Assembly: GCA_009836625.1 (NCBI GenBank)
Contig: VXVC01000015.1
Coordinates: 1-64,000 of the forward strand
DNA length: 64,000 bases
From: Holophagales bacterium
GTDB taxonomy: Bacteria; Acidobacteriota; Thermoanaerobaculia; Multivoradales; Multivoraceae
Direction of reading: 5' to 3'
Shown here: one piece after another, positions 1-8,958 of the stretch
Layout: each line of letters starts with the position of its first letter
How positions within the stretch are numbered: position 1 is the stretch's first letter
Notes under the pieces: model-generated
Told to the model about the DNA's origin: nothing
The model's database searches: none
The model's input: the letters and a program-made list of their open reading frames with translations, nothing else
Program-made: the position numbers and the translations under genes

Positions 1-1
1 C

Positions 2-817
2 GGCGGTGGCGGGGGGCTCGGGTCGGCCGCGGCGTCCGGTTGGTGGCGCCGCCCGGCGCGGCGCCGCGCTTTCCTCCTCACCCTGGGGACGGGTTGCTGC
101 TATTGCCTGACCCTGGTGCTGTTCGTCCACGCGGCCAAGCGGACGACGGCGGCCGAGACGATCTTCCTGCAGTCGACCGCGCCGCTGTTCGTGCTGCTGC
201 TCTCGCCCCTCCTGCTGCGGGAGCGACCGGGCGCCCGGCAGCTTCTCTTCGTGCCGCTGTTCGGCGCCGGCCTGGTGATGGCGTTCTTCGGCGGTGCCGA
301 TGCTGCTGCCACCGCACCGGATCCCCGGACGGGGAACGTGCTCGCCACCTTCTGCGGCCTGGCCTACGGCCTGACGCTGATCGGTCTGCGCGCCGCCGGC
401 CGGCCGCCGTCGGCCGGACGCGGGGCCGGTACAAGCGGCGCTACGTCCTCTGCTGGAGACGCCGACGCCATCCGCGCTTCCGGGATCGCGGCCGCCGCCT
501 GCGGCAACGTGATCGTCTGCCTCGCGTGCCTGCCGGTCATGGCGCCCCTGGGCTCCGCCGCCCTCGGCGACCTCCTGATCGTGGTGTATCTCGGACTGTT
601 CCAGGTCGCGCTCGCATACGTCTTCGTGACCCGCGCCGCCCGCGTCCTGAAAGCTCCGGTCGTCGCGCTCCTGCTGCTCCTGGAACCGGCCCTCACTCCG
701 TTCTGGGCGATGTGGTTCCACGGCGAACAGCCGCACCTGCTCACCTGGCTGGGTGGCGGCGTCGTGGCCCTGGCGACAGTGCTGCTGGCGGCGGTGGTGC
801 GGTCCGCGGAGCAGTAG
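2..817 (+). CDS. EamA/DMT-family membrane transporter, 5' end outside window
   Basis: Inner-membrane transporter of the drug/metabolite (EamA) superfamily; the substrate cannot be told from the sequence. The frame is open to the first base of the window, so the N-terminus is missing; the first internal start is GTG at 116. Visible features are a short Lys/Arg segment (HAAKRTTAAE) followed by LQSTAPLFVLLLSPLLL and RERPGARQLL, the typical EamA helix-loop pattern, then helices around ALGDLLIVVYLGLFQVALAYVF and a C-terminal pair containing LLLLEPALTPFWAMWF and LGGGVVALATVLLAAVV. The LLEPALTPFWA segment is characteristic of the second EamA repeat. It stands alone; the next gene is 106 bases downstream, behind a GC hairpin. 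Family assignment is firm; substrate is unknown. Confidence 0.85.
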   Translation, partial: GGGGGLGSAAASGWWRRPARRRAFLLTLGTGCCYCLTLVLFVHAAKRTTAAETIFLQSTAPLFVLLLSPLLLRERPGARQLLFVPLFGAGLVMAFFGGADAAATAPDPRTGNVLATFCGLAYGLTLIGLRAAGRPPSAGRGAGTSGATSSAGDADAIRASGIAAAACGNVIVCLACLPVMAPLGSAALGDLLIVVYLGLFQVALAYVFVTRAARVLKAPVVALLLLLEPALTPFWAMWFHGEQPHLLTWLGGGVVALATVLLAAVVRSAEQ

Positions 818-880
818 GGCGCCCTGCTGTCTGCTAAACAATCGTCCTTTGCGGCGTCTTCACCACTGAACCCATCCGGG

Positions 881-899
881 CGCCGGCGTCGAGCCGGCG
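881..899. terminator. GC-rich hairpin between the EamA gene and the ECF operon
   Basis: CGCCGGC (881-887) and GCCGGCG (893-899) form a perfect 7-bp stem with a 5-base loop. There is no T-run after it on either strand, so it is at best a weak terminator. Its stem resembles the dispersed palindromes described elsewhere in this window and it may be a diverged member. Confidence 0.35.
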
Positions 900-923
900 C
901 AGCCGGAGCCAAGGAGACGCCGT

Positions 924-1547
924 TTGACGATTGCAAGCGTTTCGATGACCGAAGGGCCGCCCGCAGTGCCTCCCGCCACGCCGGATGCCGTCGTGGACGG
1001 GCTGCAGGGCCTCTTCGAGGAGCACCACCGGCTGATCTTCCACACGGCCTACCGCGTCACGGGCAACGCGTCCGACGCGGAGGACGTGCTGCAGACGATC
1101 TTCCTGCGGCTGCTCAACCGGCCGCCGGAGTCGCTCGACACCGCGAAGGCCGGCGGCTACCTGCGGCGGGCGGCGATCAACGCCTCGCTCGACCTGCTCC
1201 GTTCACGCAAGCGCTCGCGCCTCGTGGCGATGGACCAGCAGGTCCTCGAGGAAGTAGGACCCTCTTCCGCCGTGGAGAGCGATCCGGCGCGGCGCTTCGC
1301 CTCGCTGGAGCTGCGCGACCGGCTGCGGCGGGAGCTGGCCAACGTGAACCCGCGCGCGGCCGAGATGTTCGTGCTGCGTTACTTCGAGGGCTACCGGAAC
1401 TCGGAGATCGGGCCGATGCTGGGTACGTCGCGCATGACGGTGGCGGTGACACTGCACCGGCTGCGCAAGCGCCTGAGCGCGGCGCTCGCGGAGGAAGACC
1501 AGGACGAGCAGAAAGACCAGGAAGAAACGCGGAGGGTGCCGGAATGA
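924..1547 (+). CDS. ECF-type RNA polymerase sigma factor
   Basis: Sigma-70 family factor of the extracytoplasmic-function type, directing RNA polymerase to a small regulon, very likely including this operon. Region 2 lies at about residues 28-95 (HRLIFHTAYRVTGNASDAED, then LQTIFLRLL) and region 4 at about 140-195 (FVLRYFEGYRNSEIGPMLG, then the helix-turn-helix TSRMTVAVTLHRLRKRL). At 207 residues it has the usual two-domain ECF size. The start is TTG at 924 because AAGGAG at 911-916 sits 7 bases upstream; ATG at 945 is the alternative. The stop overlaps the ATG of the next gene (ATGA at 1544), so sigma and anti-sigma are translationally coupled. The C-terminal tail is rich in Glu, Asp and Lys. 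Confidence 0.93.
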   Translation: MTIASVSMTEGPPAVPPATPDAVVDGLQGLFEEHHRLIFHTAYRVTGNASDAEDVLQTIFLRLLNRPPESLDTAKAGGYLRRAAINASLDLLRSRKRSRLVAMDQQVLEEVGPSSAVESDPARRFASLELRDRLRRELANVNPRAAEMFVLRYFEGYRNSEIGPMLGTSRMTVAVTLHRLRKRLSAALAEEDQDEQKDQEETRRVPE

Positions 1548-4414
1548 GCGACCGCAACCAGATGAACCGGACACTGATCGAAACCGCGCGGGCGATCGCC
1601 GCGGAGCGGCCGGCCGCCGACGTCGAGGCCGCCTCGGCCGAGCGCGTGCGGCAGGCCCTGGCCACCGCGGCCGCAGGGACAGAGACGCCCGAAGCGACTA
1701 TCGATGCGAACTCGACGCTCACCTCCTGCGCCGACTACCAGGCGCGGATGCCGGCCCTGGTCGCGGGCACGCTTCCGGAGGCGCAGCGCCTTCTGGTTGA
1801 AGACCACGCGCGCGAGTGCATCCCCTGCCGCAAGCACCTGCAGGCGGTGCGGGCCGGCCGCGCCGTGTCCGATGCGCCGGCAGGCCCCGCGGCGCCGGCG
1901 CGAGTCGGCCGCTACTACGCGGCTGCCGCGGCAATGGTGGGCGTCGCCGTGGCGGGCGTCTGGCTCAGCCAGCGCGTGCTGCTGCCGCCTCAGGACGGCA
2001 TCGTGCAGGTCCGGAGTGTCGATGGCCGGATGTTCGTGGCCGGTGCCGACCGCGGAGCGGATCTCGTCCCGCTCGGCCCCGGTGACGCGGTCGACGGCGG
2101 CGACCGCATCCGCACCGGCGCCGGCAGCCGTGCGGTACTCCAACTCGCGGACGGTTCCAGGGTCGAGGCCGCGGGACTCACGACGTTCCGCGTCGATGCC
2201 CGGCGCAGCGGCCATCGCGTGCGGGTCGACCGCGGCAGCGTGATCGTCCAGGCTGCTCAGCAGGAGAACGGTTCGCTGATCGTGTCGACCGAGGAGATGC
2301 TGGTGGCGGTCAAGGGCACGATCTTCGCTGTCACGCACGGCGTCAAGGGGTCGCGGGTGTCGGTGATCGAGGGCGAAGTCGAGGTCGAGAAGGGGCGCGA
2401 GCGCCATAGCCTGCTGGCCGGCGACCAGTTCCGCAGCCGTCCGACCCTGGTGGCGATGACGCTGCAGGAGGAAGTCGGCTGGAGCCAGGACGCGGACCGC
2501 TACCTCGCCTTGCTCGAGGAGTTCAAGTCGCTGCGCAGCGAACTGAACCAGTTGATGGAAGCGACGCCGGCGCGCCACTCGACCCGGCTGCTCGACCTGA
2601 TGCCGGCCGATACGAAGATCTATGTGGCGATGCCGAACGCCCCGGCGACGTTGAGCGATCTGTTCGCACTCGTGCGGTCGCGCGCCGAGGCGAGCGACCT
2701 GTTTGCCGAGTGGTGGGCCGAGTTCGAGGCTTCCGGCGCGGTCGGGACGATCGACGAAGTGATCGGGTTGCTGGGCGAGCTCGGCGAGACGATGGGCGAC
2801 GAGACGGTTGTCGCGCTGACGGGCGGCATCGCCGACAACACGGCCCGTCCCCTGATGGTCACGGAAGTCTCGGATGCGACGGCCCTGCGCGAGGCCCTCG
2901 AGGGTCACCTGGAGGAGTTGGGCGATACGATGGGCGAGGAGGGCGCGCCGGTCATCGTGGAGGATCTCGATGCGGCGGAAGAGTCGGACGGCGTGCTCCT
3001 GGTCTGGATCGCCGACGACCTCGCCGCGGCCTCGCCGTCCCTCGCCGCGCTTCGCACCGTGGCGGCACACCGGGACGGCGCCGCCAACCCGTTCGTCGGT
3101 TCGCGGCTGCACGGCCGGCTCGCGGAGCGTTACGCCGCCGGAGCGGAGTTGCTGGCCGCGGTCGAACTGGCGACGGTAGTGGCCGAACTGGCGGACAGCG
3201 AGGACGCGGACGGCGCCGACGGGGACGGCGATGACGGGGATGCCAACGGCTTCGCGTTCAGCGGGCTCGATCGCGTCGAGGATCTGGTCGCTTCGCGGAC
3301 CCAGGACGGCGACCGGGCGAACGTCACCGCGACCCTGAGCTTCGACGGCGAGCGGTCCGGGATGGTCTCCTGGCTGTCGGAGCCGGGAACCAACGGCGCC
3401 CTCGACTTCTTTTCTCCCGACGCGTCCTTCGTCACCGCCGGCGTGATCGAGGATCCGCTGACGATCTACGACGAGTTCCTGGAGTTCATCGCCGGGCTGG
3501 GCGGAGAGATGGACGCGCCGCCGGCCGAGATCGAGAGCGAACTGGGCATGTCGATTCGCACCGACTTCCTCGAGCACCTGGGCGGCGAGTACGCCGCCGG
3601 CATCGACGGCCCCGTGCTTCCGACGCCGACGTGGAAGGCGGTGGCGTCCGTCTACAATGCGGAGGGTCTGCAGAGTTCCATCGAGACTCTGATCGAGAAG
3701 GCGAACGACCGGCTGGCGGCCGAGGGCGTGGGCGCGGCGGCCACGCTCGAGGAGCAGGAGTCGGGCGGCCGCACGGTCTACCGTCTGGCGGTCGCGATCG
3801 ACGACCCGGACGGCGACGGCGAGGAGGCGGACGCCGGCGGCGACGAGGACTCCCTGGAGGGAGTGCTCGAGAGCCTGGTGGAAACTCCCGAGATCTTCTA
3901 CACGTACTTTGATGGGTACATGGTGAGTGCCTCCAGCGTGGCAACGATCGACACGGCGATCCGTCATCGCGGCAGCGGAGCCTCGCTGACCTCGAGCCAG
4001 CAGTTCCTCGATTTGCTGCCGGAGAACGGCTACGCGGACTTCTCCGCGATGGTCTACAACCGGCTCGCCGAGACGGCGAGCGAGCTCTTCGACCTGCTGC
4101 CGACGGAGGTCGTGGGTGACGAGCAGCAGGCCGTCGTCCAGGCGATCGAGGAGTCGATCAGCAGCCAGGGGCCGTCCCTCTACACCGTGTACGCGGGCCG
4201 CAGCGAGATCGTCGTGACGTCCAGCGGTCCGAGCTTGCTGGCCTTCACCGGGCTTGGTCCGCTGCTGGGACTCCCCAATCTTCTCCAGGGCCTGGATTCG
4301 ATCGACGACGCGGCGGAGCCGGAACCGGATGGCGAACCGGCGGCCGGAGTGGACGATCAGGTCGCGGAGAGGCTGCCTGCGCTGCCGGACACCCGGTTGA
4401 GGCCCGCCGCCTGA
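1544..4414 (+). CDS. zinc-finger/FecR anti-sigma factor with a very large C-terminal domain
   Basis: Predicted membrane-bound regulator of the upstream sigma factor, 956 residues. A cytoplasmic ZAS zinc site is visible as C62, H88, C92 and C95 (C-x25-H-x3-C-x2-C). One transmembrane helix follows at about 124-145, then a FecR-like domain at about 150-300 ([43 protein letters not shown]). The remaining roughly 650 residues are unusual for an anti-sigma factor. They include a [19 protein letters not shown] start, long acidic stretches (for example [14 protein letters not shown]) and repeated alpha/beta segments resembling DUF3352-type proteins, which is a tentative match. It would lie outside the cytoplasmic membrane. 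The stop overlaps the next ATG by one base (TGATG). The anti-sigma role is strongly supported; the function of the long C-terminal part is unknown. Confidence 0.85.
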   Translation: MSDRNQMNRTLIETARAIAAERPAADVEAASAERVRQALATAAAGTETPEATIDANSTLTSCADYQARMPALVAGTLPEAQRLLVEDHARECIPCRKHLQAVRAGRAVSDAPAGPAAPARVGRYYAAAAAMVGVAVAGVWLSQRVLLPPQDGIVQVRSVDGRMFVAGADRGADLVPLGPGDAVDGGDRIRTGAGSRAVLQLADGSRVEAAGLTTFRVDARRSGHRVRVDRGSVIVQAAQQENGSLIVSTEEMLVAVKGTIFAVTHGVKGSRVSVIEGEVEVEKGRERHSLLAGDQFRSRPTLVAMTLQEEVGWSQDADRYLALLEEFKSLRSELNQLMEATPARHSTRLLDLMPADTKIYVAMPNAPATLSDLFALVRSRAEASDLFAEWWAEFEASGAVGTIDEVIGLLGELGETMGDETVVALTGGIADNTARPLMVTEVSDATALREALEGHLEELGDTMGEEGAPVIVEDLDAAEESDGVLLVWIADDLAAASPSLAALRTVAAHRDGAANPFVGSRLHGRLAERYAAGAELLAAVELATVVAELADSEDADGADGDGDDGDANGFAFSGLDRVEDLVASRTQDGDRANVTATLSFDGERSGMVSWLSEPGTNGALDFFSPDASFVTAGVIEDPLTIYDEFLEFIAGLGGEMDAPPAEIESELGMSIRTDFLEHLGGEYAAGIDGPVLPTPTWKAVASVYNAEGLQSSIETLIEKANDRLAAEGVGAAATLEEQESGGRTVYRLAVAIDDPDGDGEEADAGGDEDSLEGVLESLVETPEIFYTYFDGYMVSASSVATIDTAIRHRGSGASLTSSQQFLDLLPENGYADFSAMVYNRLAETASELFDLLPTEVVGDEQQAVVQAIEESISSQGPSLYTVYAGRSEIVVTSSGPSLLAFTGLGPLLGLPNLLQGLDSIDDAAEPEPDGEPAAGVDDQVAERLPALPDTRLRPAA

Positions 4415-5364
4415 TGGGTGAGGCGGCGCCGGTCATCGACCTCGACGGTCTCGGGGTTCGGTTCGGCCGGCACCAGGTACTGGACGATCTGCGCGGCGCC
4501 TTCTCGGGCCGCGCGATCGGGCTCCTGGGCCCCAACGGCGCCGGCAAGACGACGCTGCTGAACACGCTGCTCGGCTTCTACAGGCCGACCGCCGGCACGG
4601 CCCGCCTGTTCGGCATGGACATCACGGCGCAGGGCCGGGAACTGCGGCGCCGGGTCGGCTACATGCCGGAGCGGGACGCCTTCATCGCCGGCATCTCCGG
4701 CGTCCGTTTCGTGCGGCTGATGGCGGAGGTGTCCGGGCTGCCGCCCGAGGCCGCCCTCGAGCGCGCGCACGAGGTGTTCTTCTACGTCGGCCTGGGCGAG
4801 GCGCGCTACCGCAACGTGGAGACCTACTCGCTGGGCATGAAGCAGTTGCTCAAGCTGGCCCAGGCGATCGCCCACGGTCCGAGCCTGCTCTTTCTCGACG
4901 AGCCGACGAACGGCCTCGACCCGCCGGCCCGCCTGCGCATGCTGCGGCTGATCCGGGAGATCCGGGACTCCGGCAAGGCGCGGATCGTCGTCTCGTCGCA
5001 CCTGCTCCGGGACGTCGAGGAGTGCTGCGAGGAGGTGCTGGTCCTGAACCGCGGCAGGATCGCGACCTACTGCAACCTGGCCGAGGAGCGTCGCGCCAAC
5101 CGCCGGTTCCTCGAGCTCGACCTGGCCGCGGAGCGCGAGGGCGCGGGCAGCAGCTTCCGGGCCGCGATCGAGGGGCTCGGCTGCGAGGTCGCGGTGGTCA
5201 ACCGCCGCCGGATCAAGGCCGTGCTGCCGCCGGGCGTCGAGGTGCGGCACATCTACGCCTCGGCGATCGAGCAGGACGTGACGATTCGTCGTCTCGATCA
5301 CAAGCGCACGTCGCTGGAGGACATCTTCCTCCAGGCGATGGAGGGCGACGATGGCCGTCTATGA
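4414..5364 (+). CDS. ABC transporter ATP-binding protein (ABC-2 module 1)
   Basis: Cytoplasmic ATPase of an ABC-2 type exporter, 316 residues. Walker A is GPNGAGKTT near residue 37, the signature is YSLGMKQ, and Walker B is [13 protein letters not shown]; the switch histidine lies in VVSSHLL. The C-terminal 90 residues ([12 protein letters not shown] onward) are a soluble extension common in Nod/CcmA/Gld-type ATPases. It starts at an ATG overlapping the previous stop and overlaps the permease gene behind it by 14 bases, so the pair is co-translated. The substrate is not evident; such modules move lipids, polysaccharides, peptides or drugs. Its place behind an anti-sigma factor suggests envelope-stress control. 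Confidence 0.92.
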   Translation: MGEAAPVIDLDGLGVRFGRHQVLDDLRGAFSGRAIGLLGPNGAGKTTLLNTLLGFYRPTAGTARLFGMDITAQGRELRRRVGYMPERDAFIAGISGVRFVRLMAEVSGLPPEAALERAHEVFFYVGLGEARYRNVETYSLGMKQLLKLAQAIAHGPSLLFLDEPTNGLDPPARLRMLRLIREIRDSGKARIVVSSHLLRDVEECCEEVLVLNRGRIATYCNLAEERRANRRFLELDLAAEREGAGSSFRAAIEGLGCEVAVVNRRRIKAVLPPGVEVRHIYASAIEQDVTIRRLDHKRTSLEDIFLQAMEGDDGRL

Positions 5365-6223
5365 CCACGGCTACAAGGGCTACGACGGCCCGCTGATGCC
5401 GGCGCGGAGCCGGTTCCTCGTCATCAGCCGCTACGGCCTGCGCGAGGCGTTCGCGTCGCGGCTCTTCCTGGCGTTCTTCGCTTTCTGCTTCGCCTGGCCG
5501 CTGGTGCTGCTCGGCGCCATGTACCTGCGCTACAACGCGGAGGCGCTGACCCTGATCAACCTCGATTCGGCCGACCTGCTCGAGTTCGTTCAGGTCAACA
5601 CCTGGTTCTTCCAGAGCGTCTTCCTTCGGAACCAGTTGATGCTGGGCTTCGTCGTCGTCCTGGTGACGGGGCCGTCGCTGGTGTCGGCGGACCTGCGCAA
5701 CCAGGCGATGCCGCTCTACCTTTCGCGCCCGCTGACGCGGACCGACTACGTGCTCGGCAAGCTCGTCGTTCTCGGCGTCCTGGTCTCGGCGATCACCTGG
5801 GCGCCGGGGCTGCTGCTGTTCGTGATCCAGGCTTCGCTCGGCGGTCGCGAGTGGCTGCTGGAGCACTGGCGGATCGCGCCGGCCATGGTCATCGTGTCGG
5901 CGGTCTGGATTCTCTGCATGTCGCTGCCCATGCTGGCCATCGCGGCCTGGGTGAAGTGGAAGCCGTGGGCGCGGATCGTGTTCCTGGGCCTGATCGTGAG
6001 CGGCTCGGCGCTTGGCGAGTTCTACAAGGAGTTCTACGACTCCTGGCTCGGCAGCATGGTGGTCGCCTTCGACGTGGCGGACGCCCTCTCCGCCTCCGTC
6101 TTCGGCACACAGGGAACGGTGCAGATGCCGGATACGGCGGCCTGGTTCGCGGCGGCCGCGCTGGCCTCGCTGTCGGCGGCCCTGCTGTACCGGCGCGTCC
6201 GCGCCTTCGAGGTCGTCAAGTGA
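5351..6223 (+). CDS. ABC-2 family permease (module 1)
   Basis: Membrane partner of the preceding ATPase, 290 residues. About six hydrophobic helices are visible, around residues 34-58, 94-114, 132-163, 178-200, 206-224 and 263-283. The loop carrying [20 protein letters not shown] is typical of ABC-2 permeases, in which a cytoplasmic SRPL-type segment follows the second helix. The ATG at 5351 lies inside the ATPase gene. The last codons overlap the GTG start of the second ATPase (GTGA at 6220-6223). The family is clear; substrate unknown. Confidence 0.88.
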   Translation: MAVYDHGYKGYDGPLMPARSRFLVISRYGLREAFASRLFLAFFAFCFAWPLVLLGAMYLRYNAEALTLINLDSADLLEFVQVNTWFFQSVFLRNQLMLGFVVVLVTGPSLVSADLRNQAMPLYLSRPLTRTDYVLGKLVVLGVLVSAITWAPGLLLFVIQASLGGREWLLEHWRIAPAMVIVSAVWILCMSLPMLAIAAWVKWKPWARIVFLGLIVSGSALGEFYKEFYDSWLGSMVVAFDVADALSASVFGTQGTVQMPDTAAWFAAAALASLSAALLYRRVRAFEVVK

Positions 6224-7176
6224 GTGACGACCGCAACATCGTGATCAGCGACGTCTCGAAGTTCTACGGCGACGTGCTGGGCGTCAACCGGGTCGACCTG
6301 GAGATCGAGCCCGGGATCACCAGCCTGGTTGGCCCGAACGGCTCCGGCAAGAGCACGCTGATGAACCTGCTCGCCGGCCTGCTGCGGCCGACGCGGGGCG
6401 AGATCAGCATTCTCGGCCTTCCGGTCACCAGGCCGCAGGATCTGTTCCGGCGGTTCGGCTACTGCACCCAGTACGACTCCTTCCCGCGCGGAGCCACCGG
6501 CTGGCAGTTCGTCTTCTCCTACCTGCTGCTGCACGGCCTGGACCGCGACGAGGCGGAACGCCTGACCGCCCGGGCGCTGGAGCGGGTCGGCCTCGTCGAC
6601 TCGGCGCATCGCCGGATCGCGGGCTACAGCAAGGGCATGCGGCAGCGAATCAAGCTGGCGCAGGCCATCGCGCACCGACCCCAGGTCATGGTCCTCGACG
6701 AGCCGCTCAACGGCCTCGATCCGATGGTGCGCGCCGAGACGATCGAGCTCTTCCGCCAACTGGCCGGCGAGGGTCAGCACGTGCTCATCTCGAGCCACAT
6801 CCTGCACGAGGTCGACCTGCTCTCGGACCGGGTGATCCTGATCTCGAACGGCTACATCGTCGCGGAAGGCGAGGTGCCGGGCATGCGGGCGGAAGTCGAG
6901 GAAGTCCGCGAGCAGCCGCTGCAGGTCTTCGTGCGCTGCGATCGCCCGCAGTGGCTCGCCGGCCGGGCCTTCGAGCTCGACCACGTCACCGAGGTCCAGC
7001 TTCACGACGACGGCGGCGGCCTGCACCTGCGCACCCGGGACGCGGACCGCTTCCTCCGTCTGGTCGCCGAACTCGTGGCCGAAGGCGGCGTGGAGGTCGA
7101 AGCGGTGGGCCCGGCGGACAGCGACCTCCAGGCCGTGTACCGCTACCTGGTTCATGAAGAGGAGGAACCCTCGTGA
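6220..7176 (+). CDS. ABC transporter ATP-binding protein (ABC-2 module 2)
   Basis: Second ATPase of the operon, 318 residues from the GTG at 6220. The frame is open far upstream, but the ATPase domain begins right after this GTG ([20 protein letters not shown]) and the start forms a GTGA overlap with the previous stop. Walker A is GPNGSGKST, signature YSKGMRQ, Walker [14 protein letters not shown], switch [11 protein letters not shown]-terminal extension of about 95 residues follows. Sequence differences from the first ATPase indicate two separate ABC genes, not a recent duplication. The two ATPases could pair as a heterodimer over both permeases, or form two exporters; sequence alone does not decide. 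Confidence 0.92.
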   Translation: MSDDRNIVISDVSKFYGDVLGVNRVDLEIEPGITSLVGPNGSGKSTLMNLLAGLLRPTRGEISILGLPVTRPQDLFRRFGYCTQYDSFPRGATGWQFVFSYLLLHGLDRDEAERLTARALERVGLVDSAHRRIAGYSKGMRQRIKLAQAIAHRPQVMVLDEPLNGLDPMVRAETIELFRQLAGEGQHVLISSHILHEVDLLSDRVILISNGYIVAEGEVPGMRAEVEEVREQPLQVFVRCDRPQWLAGRAFELDHVTEVQLHDDGGGLHLRTRDADRFLRLVAELVAEGGVEVEAVGPADSDLQAVYRYLVHEEEEPS

Positions 7177-8027
7177 CCGTGGCCCAGGAGACGGCGGCCC
7201 GTCCGCGCCTCGACTGGGCGCTGCTGGCGCGACAGGTGGGGGGACTCGTGCGCCTGGAGCTGCGCCGGCTGCTCCTGACCCGCAGGGCGGTGATCCTGGG
7301 GCTCGCGTCGGCGGTTCCGGTGGCGATCGTGCTGCTGGTCGGCTCGATACCGATCGGCGGTCAGACGGTGCTGGAGCGGTTCGGCAACCGGATCGTCTAC
7401 GAGACGATCTTCGAGACGGTCTTCCTGGGCGCCATCCTCTTCTTCGGCTGCCTGTACGTTTTCTTCAACCTGTTCCGCGGCGAGATCCTGGAGCGCAGCC
7501 TGCACTACCTGCTGCTGACGCCGCTTCGCCGCGAACTGGTCGTGGCGGCCAAGTACGCCGCGGCGGTCGCGGCCGTCGCGGTGTTGTTCATGGCCAGCAC
7601 CGTCTTCAGTTACATGCTGATCTACCTGCCCGTGGGCTTCTCGGGAGCGATCGAGGATCTGACAGCCGGCCCGGGCGGGCGGCATCTCGTGGCCTACCTG
7701 GGCGTGACCCTGCTCGCCTGCATCGGCTACGGCTCGCTGTTTACGCTGGTCGGCATGGTGTTCCGCAACCCCATCATCCCGGCCGGCGCCCTCTACGTGT
7801 GGGAGATGCTGCACTTCCTGCTGCCGCCGGCGCTCAAGAAGCTCAGCGTGATCCACTACCTGAAGGGCCTGCTGCCGGTGCCGCTTTCCGACGGTCCATT
7901 CGCGGTGGTGGTCGAACCGCCGCCAGCGGCTGTCTCCGTCCTCGGCCTGCTCGCCTTCGCCGCCGTCGTCCTCGCCGTGACCGCCCTGATCATCCGCCGC
8001 ATGGAGATCCGGTACACCGAGGACTGA
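7173..8027 (+). CDS. ABC-2 family permease (module 2)
   Basis: Membrane subunit partnering the second ATPase, 284 residues. Hydrophobic segments include [76 protein letters not shown] and a final helix [39 protein letters not shown] after the second helix is the characteristic ABC-2 cytoplasmic loop. GTG start at 7173 overlaps the previous stop by 4 bases. It closes a six-gene run from the sigma factor with no intergenic gap. Confidence 0.88.
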   Translation: MTVAQETAARPRLDWALLARQVGGLVRLELRRLLLTRRAVILGLASAVPVAIVLLVGSIPIGGQTVLERFGNRIVYETIFETVFLGAILFFGCLYVFFNLFRGEILERSLHYLLLTPLRRELVVAAKYAAAVAAVAVLFMASTVFSYMLIYLPVGFSGAIEDLTAGPGGRHLVAYLGVTLLACIGYGSLFTLVGMVFRNPIIPAGALYVWEMLHFLLPPALKKLSVIHYLKGLLPVPLSDGPFAVVVEPPPAAVSVLGLLAFAAVVLAVTALIIRRMEIRYTED

Positions 8028-8074
8028 TGGGTGCGCGGGTGCTGACCCGCTCCCGCATCTGCCACCATAGCCTC

Positions 8075-8497
8075 ATGGCCTCGCTAGACATCGGCGGCTT
8101 GACAATCCCCGAACGGGCGCTGACCTTCAAGTTCGTCCGCGCCTCAGGCCCGGGCGGCCAGAACGTGAACAAGGTGGCGACGGCCGCGCAGTGCCGTCTG
8201 GACCTCGACGCGGCCGGCATCGAAGGCCCGTTACGCCAGCGTCTGGAACGCTTGGCAGGGAAGCGCCTTACAGTTGCCGGTGAGATCGTCGTCTTCTGCG
8301 ACACGCACCGCACGCAGGCCCGCAACCGTGAAACGGCGCTCGCGAGGCTAGCGGCGCTGATCGAAGAAGCTGCCGCCGAGCCTCGGCGACGGGTGGCCAC
8401 CCGACCGTCCGCCCGCAACCGGGCAAGACGGCTGGAGGCCAAGAGGCAGCGCGGCGCTACGAAGCGGCTACGCGGTCCGGTCGGTGCCGACGAGTAG
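8075..8497 (+). CDS. arfB: peptidyl-tRNA hydrolase ArfB (YaeJ/ICT1-type rescue factor)
   Basis: Stop-codon-independent release factor that frees stalled ribosomes by hydrolysing peptidyl-tRNA. The catalytic GGQ motif is in FVRASGPGGQNVNKVATA, near residue 25-30, as in ArfB, and the C-terminal tail is basic (RRVATRPSARNRARRLEAKR), matching the mRNA-channel-binding tail of the family. It lacks the additional domains of RF1/RF2. At 140 residues it has the family's normal length. ATG 8075 places IPERALTFKF at the expected N-terminal position; an ATG at 8027 would add 16 residues and overlap the previous stop. It is probably a passenger of the ABC operon. Confidence 0.93.
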   Translation: MASLDIGGLTIPERALTFKFVRASGPGGQNVNKVATAAQCRLDLDAAGIEGPLRQRLERLAGKRLTVAGEIVVFCDTHRTQARNRETALARLAALIEEAAAEPRRRVATRPSARNRARRLEAKRQRGATKRLRGPVGADE

Positions 8498-8500
8498 GTC

Positions 8501-8896
8501 TTACCTCAGGCCGCCCCGGCACGACACCGTCGTGAACCGGCCCCGGTCCGCCGTCTCCAGGTCGATCTCGATGTCCTGGCCGCGCGTCAGTTCCTCCCAG
8601 ACCGGATGGTCGAGGGGCGGACAGGCGATCTCCGCCGTCATCCGCTCCCTCTGGCGACCGGGCATGATCATGAGGTCGCCGGCGAACTCGGGGATCACGA
8701 TGACGCGATGGATGAGCGTGTCCACACGTTCCAGCTCCCTGCCGACCCAGACCCTGGTCCACCCCTGGCGCAGCCGCTGCGGCGACGGGAAGTCCAGGCT
8801 GTGCCGGTAGACGAGGTCGGCGCTGACGTGGGGCGGAGAGCCGCACGAGACGGGCGCCAGTGCGGCGACGATCAGCGGTAGAAGCAGGCGGCGCAT
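8501..8896 (-). CDS. small predicted lipoprotein of unknown function
   Basis: 131-residue protein with a lipoprotein signal: basic start MRRLLLPL, hydrophobic core and lipobox APVSCG at about residues 14-19, so it is predicted to be lipid-anchored in the envelope. A TTG 12 bases upstream would add four residues; ATG at 8896 gives the cleaner signal. The mature part contains no motif I recognise; it has a repeated basic/acidic beta-strand look (VWVGRELERVDTLIHRVIVI) and one further Cys near the C-terminus. It converges with arfB and is divergent from the propeller gene with about 60 bases between them. Confidence 0.65.
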   Translation of the reverse strand: MRRLLLPLIVAALAPVSCGSPPHVSADLVYRHSLDFPSPQRLRQGWTRVWVGRELERVDTLIHRVIVIPEFAGDLMIMPGRQRERMTAEIACPPLDHPVWEELTRGQDIEIDLETADRGRFTTVSCRGGLR

Positions 8897-8958
8897 CGCG
8901 GCGGACAAACTACCGCACTTGACGTGCCGGCGACAGTAACCGGCCGCGCCCCGCAGCT

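Noticed and set aside
867..890. Possible ECF promoter, TGAACC then CGTC
   Set aside because: The spacer is about 14 bases, shorter than the usual 16-17, and the -35 lacks the GGAAC form; too weak to claim, though autoregulation would be expected.
1391..3967. Long open frame on the minus strand, opposite the sigma and anti-sigma genes
   Set aside because: It has no family motif and is Arg/Gly/Asp-rich in the way typical of antisense frames in GC-rich DNA; the plus-strand genes are clear.
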